Assembly: GCF_000819685.1 (NCBI RefSeq)
Contig: NZ_CDBR01000011.1
Span: 1 to 51,026 of the forward strand
Length of the DNA stretch: 51,026 bases
Source of the DNA: Aeromonas allosaccharophila
Lineage (GTDB): Bacteria > Pseudomonadota > Gammaproteobacteria > Enterobacterales > Aeromonadaceae
Direction of reading: 5' to 3'
Shown here piece after piece: positions 45,120 through 51,026 of the stretch; position 1 is the first letter of the stretch; the number at the start of each line of letters is the position of its first letter. Position numbers and translations under genes: made by a program. The notes under the pieces are model-generated. The model had not been told where the DNA came from and searched no databases. It worked only from the letters and a program-made list of their open reading frames with translations.

Positions 45120-45938
45120 TTAGCCGTAACGACCGGTGATGTAATCCTCGGTCTTCTTCTTGGCCGGGGTGGTGAAGATGGTGTTGGTATCCGAGTACTC
45201 GATAAGCTCGCCCATGTACATGAAGGCGGTCTGATCCGACACCCGCGCGGCCTGCTGCATGTTGTGGGTCACGATCACCACGGTGAACTGGCTCTTGAGC
45301 TCGTTGATCAGCTCCTCGATGGTGAGGGTGGAGATGGGATCGAGCGCCGAGGTCGGTTCATCGAGCAGCAACACTTCCGGCTCGATGGCGATGGCGCGAG
45401 CAATCACCAGACGCTGCTGCTGACCACCGGAGAGACCGAAGGCGTTGTCGTGCAGACGATCCTTCACCTCATCCCACAGAGCAGCGCCACGCAGGGAGCG
45501 CTCGGCGGCTTCATCCAGGGTGCGGCGATCGTTGATCCCCTGCAGACGCAGGCCATAGACCACGTTCTCGTAGATGGACTTGGGGAAGGGGTTCGGGCGC
45601 TGGAACACCATGCCCACCTGACGACGCAAAGCGGAGACATCGACGCTCTTGTCATAGATGTTGTGGCCGTGCAGCTGGATTTCCCCCTCGATGCGGCAGA
45701 TCTCCACCAGATCGTTCATCCGGTTGATGCAGCGCAGCAGGGTCGATTTACCACAGCCGGACGGGCCGATAAAGGCGGTCACCTGCCCTTTGGGGATCTT
45801 CATGTTGACGTTGAACAGCGCCTGCTTGCTGCCGTAGTACAGGTTGAGATCCTTCACCTCCAGCGCGGTCTGCTCCGGGCTCAGGTTGAGCAGATCCAGC
45901 GCGGTGTGCTGGGTGGACGTGGTCGTTACGTTGATCAT
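45120..45938 (-). CDS. pstB: Phosphate ABC transporter ATPase PstB
   Basis: A 272-residue ABC ATPase. Walker A is GPSGCGKST (about 58-66), then [18 protein letters not shown], signature LSGGQQQR, Walker [13 protein letters not shown] and switch His in [11 protein letters not shown]. The C-terminus ENTIF-like [22 protein letters not shown] is typical of PstB. GAGG precedes the ATG. It follows pstA after a 127-bp gap with a hairpin. Confidence 0.96.
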   Translation of the reverse strand: MINVTTTSTQHTALDLLNLSPEQTALEVKDLNLYYGSKQALFNVNMKIPKGQVTAFIGPSGCGKSTLLRCINRMNDLVEICRIEGEIQLHGHNIYDKSVDVSALRRQVGMVFQRPNPFPKSIYENVVYGLRLQGINDRRTLDEAAERSLRGAALWDEVKDRLHDNAFGLSGGQQQRLVIARAIAIEPEVLLLDEPTSALDPISTLTIEELINELKSQFTVVIVTHNMQQAARVSDQTAFMYMGELIEYSDTNTIFTTPAKKKTEDYITGRYG

Positions 45939-45984
45939 CTGTTACCTCAAAATCAGTCTGGAGTAGCCGGACTCTTGCCAGCGA

Positions 45985-46013
45985 CCGCCATGATTGCTGC
46001 TGACAGATGGCGG
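45985..46013 (-). other. Intercistronic hairpin between pstA and pstB
   Basis: CCGCCAT (45985-45991) and ATGGCGG (46007-46013) form an inverted repeat; flanking AGAGT-type segments add partial pairing. It may separate or stabilise the pstCA and pstB-phoU parts of the mRNA. Confidence 0.5.
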
Positions 46014-46065
46014 CACTCTTTGGTCCGCGCATCTGTTCTCTCGATTTTGTCTCAAGGAAGCCGGA

Positions 46066-47733
46066 TTAATGCTCCAGCGACCGGAATTTCTCGCGCAAGT
46101 GGTTACGAATACCGATAGCGGTCAGATTCAGCCCCACGATCACCGTCACCAGCAGGAAGGAGGTGGCGTAGACCAGCGGGCGTGCCGCCTCGACGTTGGG
46201 GCTCTGGAAGCCGACGTCATAGATGTGGAAGCCCAGGTGCATGAACTTGCGCTCCACATGCAGATACGGGAAGTTGCCATCCATCGGCAGGGTCGGTGCC
46301 AGTTTCACCACCCCCACCAGCATCAGCGGCGCCACTTCACCGGCCGCACGGGCAATCGCCAGAATAAGGCCGGTCATGATGGCCGGACTCGCCATCGGCA
46401 GCACGATGCGCCACAGGGTCTCTGCCTGGGTCGCGCCCAGTGCCAACGAACCCTGACGGATGGTGCTCGGGATCCGCGCCAGACCCTCTTCGGTGGAGAC
46501 GATCACCACCGGCAGGGTCAGGATAGCCAGGGTCAGCGCCGACCAAATCACACCGGGTGAACCAAAGGTCGGGCTCGGCAGCGCTTCCGGGTAGAACAGC
46601 TGATCCAGCGAGCCACCGAGTGTGTAGACGAAGAAGCCCAGACCAAACACGCCGTAAACGATGGAGGGCACACCCGCCAGGTTGATCACCGCAATGCGGA
46701 TGATCTTGGTCAGACTGTTCTTGCCCGCATACTCGTGCAGATAGACTGCCGCCACCACCCCCAGCGGGGTCACGATGATCGCCATCAGGAACACCATGAA
46801 GACGGTACCGAAGATGGCCGGGAATACCCCGCCCTCGGTGTTGGCTTCACGGGGATCGTCAGAGACGAACTTGCCGATCTGGTGGAACCAGTGGCCCACC
46901 TTGGCCAGCAGGCTCATGTCGTTGGGCCATACCACATCCAGCACCTTGGACATCGGCATGGTCACCAGCTCGCCGCGCATGTCCTTGACCGTGATGCTGT
47001 CTCTGTCCGCCTGGGCTCGCAGGGAGAAGAGCTCTTTTTCCAGCACCTGATAGCGATCGTTGAGGGCCTGACGCTCGCTGGCCAGTTCGGCTTTGAGCTG
47101 ATCGGTCAGCTTGTCATCCAGCTCGGCCTTGCGCTCTTTCAGGCGCAGCCGCTCCAGTTGATAGTTGATGCTGCCAATGTCCCCTTTTTGCAGATCGTTG
47201 GCCTGTTCGGAGAGGGCATTGGCTCGCGCCAGCACCCGCTGCAGGGCAGGATGCAGATCCGAGGTGAGCTCGCGGCCATCCTCTTTCACCCCGACGATAT
47301 AGCCGTAGAAGTTGCCGTTGGTGGCACGCTCAACCATGGCCAGCTCGGCTGGCTGGCTCTGGGACTTGATGTCCGTCTCCAGCACCCAGCGAAAATCGAG
47401 GTCAACGAACTCGCGGTTGCCGGTCTTGACCAGATAGCGGGTCAGCAGCTCGCGCTCTTCCCCTTCCAGCGGCAGACCTGCGGCGCGCAGTCGCTCCACC
47501 GGCACCAGCTCGCGATCGTTGATTTCGCCGATCAGTACGCTCTTGTTGCCGCTCGCGTCTTCCAGCTGCCACTCATAGATGGGGTGCGGCCAGAAGTAGA
47601 CCAGACCACGCCAGCCGATCAGCAGCAGCAGACCCAGTACCGCCACCAGACTCAGGCTGACGGCACCGCCGGTCATCCAGATCCAGGGGGCCCCTGATTT
47701 AAACCACTTACCCATTGTCGATTCCTTGTCCAT
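46066..47733 (-). CDS. pstA: Phosphate ABC transporter permease PstA, long form
   Basis: A 555-residue inner-membrane permease, almost twice the usual PstA (about 295). TM1 is at about residues 16-40. A large extra-cytoplasmic insert (about 45-285) follows, ending in a long coiled coil rich in Leu, Glu, Lys and Gln (about 165-250). The usual permease core starts near residue 300 (VFPAIFGTVFMVFLMAIIVTPLG) and includes GSLALGATQAETLWRIVLPMASP. Starts at 47733 (AGGGG upstream) and 47715 (AAGGA upstream) are both possible. Confidence 0.92.
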   Translation of the reverse strand: MDKESTMGKWFKSGAPWIWMTGGAVSLSLVAVLGLLLLIGWRGLVYFWPHPIYEWQLEDASGNKSVLIGEINDRELVPVERLRAAGLPLEGEERELLTRYLVKTGNREFVDLDFRWVLETDIKSQSQPAELAMVERATNGNFYGYIVGVKEDGRELTSDLHPALQRVLARANALSEQANDLQKGDIGSINYQLERLRLKERKAELDDKLTDQLKAELASERQALNDRYQVLEKELFSLRAQADRDSITVKDMRGELVTMPMSKVLDVVWPNDMSLLAKVGHWFHQIGKFVSDDPREANTEGGVFPAIFGTVFMVFLMAIIVTPLGVVAAVYLHEYAGKNSLTKIIRIAVINLAGVPSIVYGVFGLGFFVYTLGGSLDQLFYPEALPSPTFGSPGVIWSALTLAILTLPVVIVSTEEGLARIPSTIRQGSLALGATQAETLWRIVLPMASPAIMTGLILAIARAAGEVAPLMLVGVVKLAPTLPMDGNFPYLHVERKFMHLGFHIYDVGFQSPNVEAARPLVYATSFLLVTVIVGLNLTAIGIRNHLREKFRSLEH

Positions 47734-47747
47734 TACAGAGTCGCCCC

Positions 47748-49985
47748 TTACATCGAGCTGTATTTTTCACGCAACCGCTGACGGACAAACTCGGCCAGGG
47801 TGTTGAACATAAAGGTGAACACAAACAGGACGAAGGCGGCGAGGAACAGCACCCGATAGTGGGAGCTGCCCACTTCCGACTCCGGCATCTCCACCGCGAT
47901 GTTGGCGGCGAGGGTACGCAGCCCCTGGAACATGGAGAAGTCCATGATGGGGGTGTTGCCGGTCGCCATCAGCACGATCATGGTCTCGCCCACGGCGCGG
48001 CCAAGGCCCATCATCACCGCCGAGAAGATGCCAGGGCTCGCGGTGAGGATCACCACCCGGCTCAGGGTCTGCCACGGGGTGGCACCGAGGGCCAATGAGC
48101 CCTGGGTCAGGTGCTTGGGCACCGAGAAGACCGCATCTTCAGCGATGGAGAAGATGGTGGGGATGACCGCAAAGCCCATGGCGATACCGACCACCAGCGA
48201 GTTGCGCTGGTCAAACTTGATGCCCATTTCGTGAGTCAGCCAGATGCGCGAATCGCCGTGCATAAAAGCATTCTCGATGAGCGGGCTCAGGGCGAAGGCC
48301 CCCCAGCCAATCAGCAGCAGCACCGGAATAAGCAGGATGGCGTGCCACCCCTCCGGCAGCCAGGACTTGCCGCGCTCCGGCAGATAGTTCCAGATCAGCG
48401 CAGTCAGCAGCATCCCCATCGGCAGCAGCACCAGCAGCAGGATCACCCCGGGCAGCGCACCCTCGATGATGGGTGCCAGCCACAAGCCCGCCAGGAAGCC
48501 CAGGATAACGGTCGGCAACGCCGCCATGATCTCGACCGTCGGCTTGACGTATTTGCGCAGCCCCGCCGACATGAAATAGGCGGTATAGATGGCACCGGCC
48601 ACGCCGAGCGGCACAGCAAACACCATGGCGTAGAAAGAAGCTTTCAGCGTACCGAATACCAGCGGCACCAGACTCAGCTTGGCTTCAAAGTCGTTGCTGG
48701 CAGAGGTGGATTGCCACACATACTGAGGCTCCGGATACCCTTCATACCACACCTGTTGCCAGAGGGCAGACCAGGTTACTTCGGGGTGTTCGTTCTCCAC
48801 CGAGAACAGCTTGAAGGTGTTCCCTTGCTGCATCAGCAACAGGTTGTGACGGGGGGAGATGGCCAGGGCAGAGAGTTCGCCCCCTTCCACTGTCTCGGTC
48901 AGCAGCTTGGTCTCGCCGGTGGCGTGGAAGAAGCTGATGATGCCGTCCTTGTCGGCACTGATGAAGCCTTTGCGAAAATGCTCGGGAGTCAGCAGATCTA
49001 CCGCGCCATCGCCCTTGAAGTCACGGATCTGGGTGAACTGGCGTTTGCCATCCTTCGCCACTTCGAACCACTGGGAGATGACGCCGTTGTCATTGCCGAC
49101 CAGCAGCGAAGAGGCGCCGGAGAGCAGCTGAACCCGGGTCACGTTGGCGTTGGAGGCATTGATCTCCAGCACGTTGCGCAGGGAGATTTCGCTCAGGTTA
49201 TGAATGTCATAGACGGAGAGGCGATTGCCCTCGCGCACGAACAGGATCCGCAGATTGGGGGTCAGCAACATCTGATCCACATGGCGCGGCAGAGACGGAA
49301 TCGTGTAGTTTTCACTGCTCCACTCAATCTCGCCGGAGAGGAAGTTCTCCTCACCGCTCATCACCGTCATCACGCCACGACCATCTTCGGTCACGGCGGC
49401 GGTCGCCATCTTGTCCTTGGTGGCTTCGAACACCATCAGCTGCAGCGCCTTCCCTTGCGGGTCGATCACCACCGGCTCTTCGCCGAAGGGATATTGCAGG
49501 CTGGGTTCAATCACCCGCACATCGTTGGGATAGGAGACCTTGAACGCTGGCTGGACGACCTGCGCCTTGCCATCGGCAAAACCGTAGGCGATCAGCCGCT
49601 GGCCCGGTGCCGGGGTCGCCACCGTGGTGATGTCACCGGCAACCTGGGCCTGACCCAGTGACTGGCCGACCTTGATCTTGTCATCTCCCTGCACCGCAAA
49701 GAAGTTGACCTGCCCTTTATCGCTGAAGCGATAGCCGATCTCGTTCTGCTCTTCCACGCCGAGCCAGGCGGTCTTCCCTGCGGCGGGCAGGGTAAACGAT
49801 GCGGTCGGCTCCATGGAGGCGCCATTGAAGATGGGTTTCACCACATAGAGCAGATAAAAGAAGATAAGCAGCAGCGCCACCAGTACCAGGGCTCCGCCTG
49901 TGGTGACGCCATATTTGGCCAATTTATCCTTGATCCGGCGTTTTCTACTGCCCGCCATGACTAGGTTTAACGATTCCGATGACAT
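47748..49985 (-). CDS. pstC: Phosphate ABC transporter permease PstC, long form
   Basis: A 745-residue permease, more than twice the usual PstC (about 320). After TM1 (about 29-48) comes an insert of nearly 390 residues that looks like a beta-propeller, with repeated short strands and Asp/Gly turns (KVSYPNDVRVIEPS, NLRILFVREGNRLSVYDIHN, RVQLLSGASSLLVGNDNGVI, GFISADKDGIISFF). The permease core starts near residue 440 (LVPLVFGTLKASFYAMVFAVPLGV) and has GSLALGATPWQTLSRVVILTASPG. The ATG at 49985 has GAGG at six bases. A Pho box lies upstream; no pstS is adjacent. Confidence 0.92.
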   Translation of the reverse strand: MSSESLNLVMAGSRKRRIKDKLAKYGVTTGGALVLVALLLIFFYLLYVVKPIFNGASMEPTASFTLPAAGKTAWLGVEEQNEIGYRFSDKGQVNFFAVQGDDKIKVGQSLGQAQVAGDITTVATPAPGQRLIAYGFADGKAQVVQPAFKVSYPNDVRVIEPSLQYPFGEEPVVIDPQGKALQLMVFEATKDKMATAAVTEDGRGVMTVMSGEENFLSGEIEWSSENYTIPSLPRHVDQMLLTPNLRILFVREGNRLSVYDIHNLSEISLRNVLEINASNANVTRVQLLSGASSLLVGNDNGVISQWFEVAKDGKRQFTQIRDFKGDGAVDLLTPEHFRKGFISADKDGIISFFHATGETKLLTETVEGGELSALAISPRHNLLLMQQGNTFKLFSVENEHPEVTWSALWQQVWYEGYPEPQYVWQSTSASNDFEAKLSLVPLVFGTLKASFYAMVFAVPLGVAGAIYTAYFMSAGLRKYVKPTVEIMAALPTVILGFLAGLWLAPIIEGALPGVILLLVLLPMGMLLTALIWNYLPERGKSWLPEGWHAILLIPVLLLIGWGAFALSPLIENAFMHGDSRIWLTHEMGIKFDQRNSLVVGIAMGFAVIPTIFSIAEDAVFSVPKHLTQGSLALGATPWQTLSRVVILTASPGIFSAVMMGLGRAVGETMIVLMATGNTPIMDFSMFQGLRTLAANIAVEMPESEVGSSHYRVLFLAAFVLFVFTFMFNTLAEFVRQRLREKYSSM

Positions 49986-50017
49986 GCAAGACCTCAATGT
50001 AAGCTAGGCTTGGCGGC

Positions 50018-50051
50018 ATTATATGGCGGTTGCATGACAGTTTTGTTACAT
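50018..50051 (-). promoter_or_regulatory. Pho box and -10 of pstCAB-phoU
   Basis: On the minus strand ATGTAAC (50051-50045), AAAA, CTGTCAT (50040-50034) are two PhoB half-sites at 11-bp spacing; CTGTCAT is the exact consensus. Ten bases later comes TATAAT (50023-50018), a perfect -10. A third weaker half-site CCGCCAT continues the same spacing. Confidence 0.85.
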
Positions 50052-50162
50052 CGGAACCGCTTTAACAGCGGTTGTTAGCGGAAAAAAACGCGGGGATTAT
50101 GTCGAAGGAAGGCGATCACAACACATTGTTTATAAAGTGATATTTATAAAGGCAATCAGCAA

Positions 50163-50180
50163 GGGCAGCCTGCGCTGCCC
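50163..50180 (-). other. Hairpin after tadA
   Basis: GGGCAGC (50163-50169) and GCTGCCC (50174-50180) pair around CTGC. On the minus strand TTGCTGATTGCC follows, so terminator function is uncertain. Confidence 0.45.
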
Positions 50181-50189
50181 CCGATTGAT

Positions 50190-50991
<802 letters not shown>

Positions 50992-51026
50992 CCCCGTCAG
51001 CCGAGTCTGACTCCGTCGGTGTGTAG
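50992..51026. repeat. Right copy of the inverted repeat shared by both window ends
   Basis: Reverse complement of positions 1-34 with one additional base. As in the left copy, similarity ends at the CCCC/GGGG on the inner side and runs to the very last base of the window. Confidence 0.7.

Larger units (their letters stand above)
44886..45128 (-). repeat. Three tandem 81-bp repeats at the pstB-phoU junction
   Basis: Three units of exactly 81 bp lie at 44886-44966, 44967-45047 and 45048-45128. By my count the middle and right units agree at 75 of 81 bases and the left and middle units at 67 of 81. Each unit has GGCTAAGGCAT-like sequence, a ribosome binding site (AAGGA or AAGGG) and an ATG start. 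The left unit is the real phoU start. The shared ACCGGT in the pstB end and the repeats may be where the duplication joined. Confidence 0.95.

Overview
The window looks like chromosomal DNA of a gammaproteobacterium of the Aeromonas group. It is GC-rich. Gene order and protein sequences point there: an OmpC/OmpF-like porin, a complete uhpABC set, aroF-tyrA, a SecDF paralogue, a long-form PstC/PstA pair, and a YlqF GTPase. The genus is inferred from sequence resemblance, not from a search. I see no rRNA, tRNA, CRISPR array, transposase or prophage gene.

Layout. 0.1-4.5 kb: dihydroorotase (minus), a two-unit QueD-like protein (plus) and a chemotaxis receptor (minus). 4.7-9.3 kb: a cell-envelope operon hinT - TPR-like lipoprotein - ycfL - lpoB - thiK - DUF6279 lipoprotein. 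9.4-12.9 kb: a small membrane protein followed by a secD-secF paralogue pair without yajC. 13-17.1 kb: glgC, then the aroF-tyrA aromatic pathway operon, with two TyrR-like boxes upstream. 17.1-23 kb: a porin, dinG, a DUF2057 protein and a histone-deacetylase-like hydrolase. 23.1-28.8 kb: ylqF, then two tandem alkaline phosphatases behind a clear Pho box, and two periplasmic proteins. 29-33 kb: rnk and uhpABC (no uhpT). 33.1-38.4 kb: a diguanylate cyclase, a three-gene amino-acid ABC transporter and an orphan binding protein. 38.5-44 kb: a fatty acid hydroxylase family protein, an APC permease with mmuM behind a MetJ-like box, a lipoprotein and paeA (ytfL). 44.2-50.8 kb: pstC-pstA-pstB-phoU behind a Pho box (no pstS), and tadA.

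How the genes work together. Phosphate starvation ties together two places: the tandem alkaline phosphatases (24.4-27.2 kb) and pstCAB-phoU (44.2-50 kb). Both have 11-bp-spaced Pho half-sites ending exactly 10 bp upstream of a -10-like hexamer. The uhp system senses external hexose phosphate, and the phosphatases could release phosphate from such esters.

The most unusual structures are two gene-junction duplications. Between pstB and phoU an 81-bp unit occurs three times in tandem. Each extra copy carries its own ribosome binding site and a 16-codon mini-ORF that begins like phoU and ends like pstB. Between the amino-acid transporter permease and its ATPase, a 62-bp segment recurs exactly 100 bp later. 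This creates a 38-codon ORF that begins like the ATPase and ends like the permease. Other points of note are the small membrane protein directly upstream of the secDF paralogue, where Vibrio encodes the export-monitoring arrest peptide VemP, and a 34/35-bp inverted repeat at the two extreme ends of the window.
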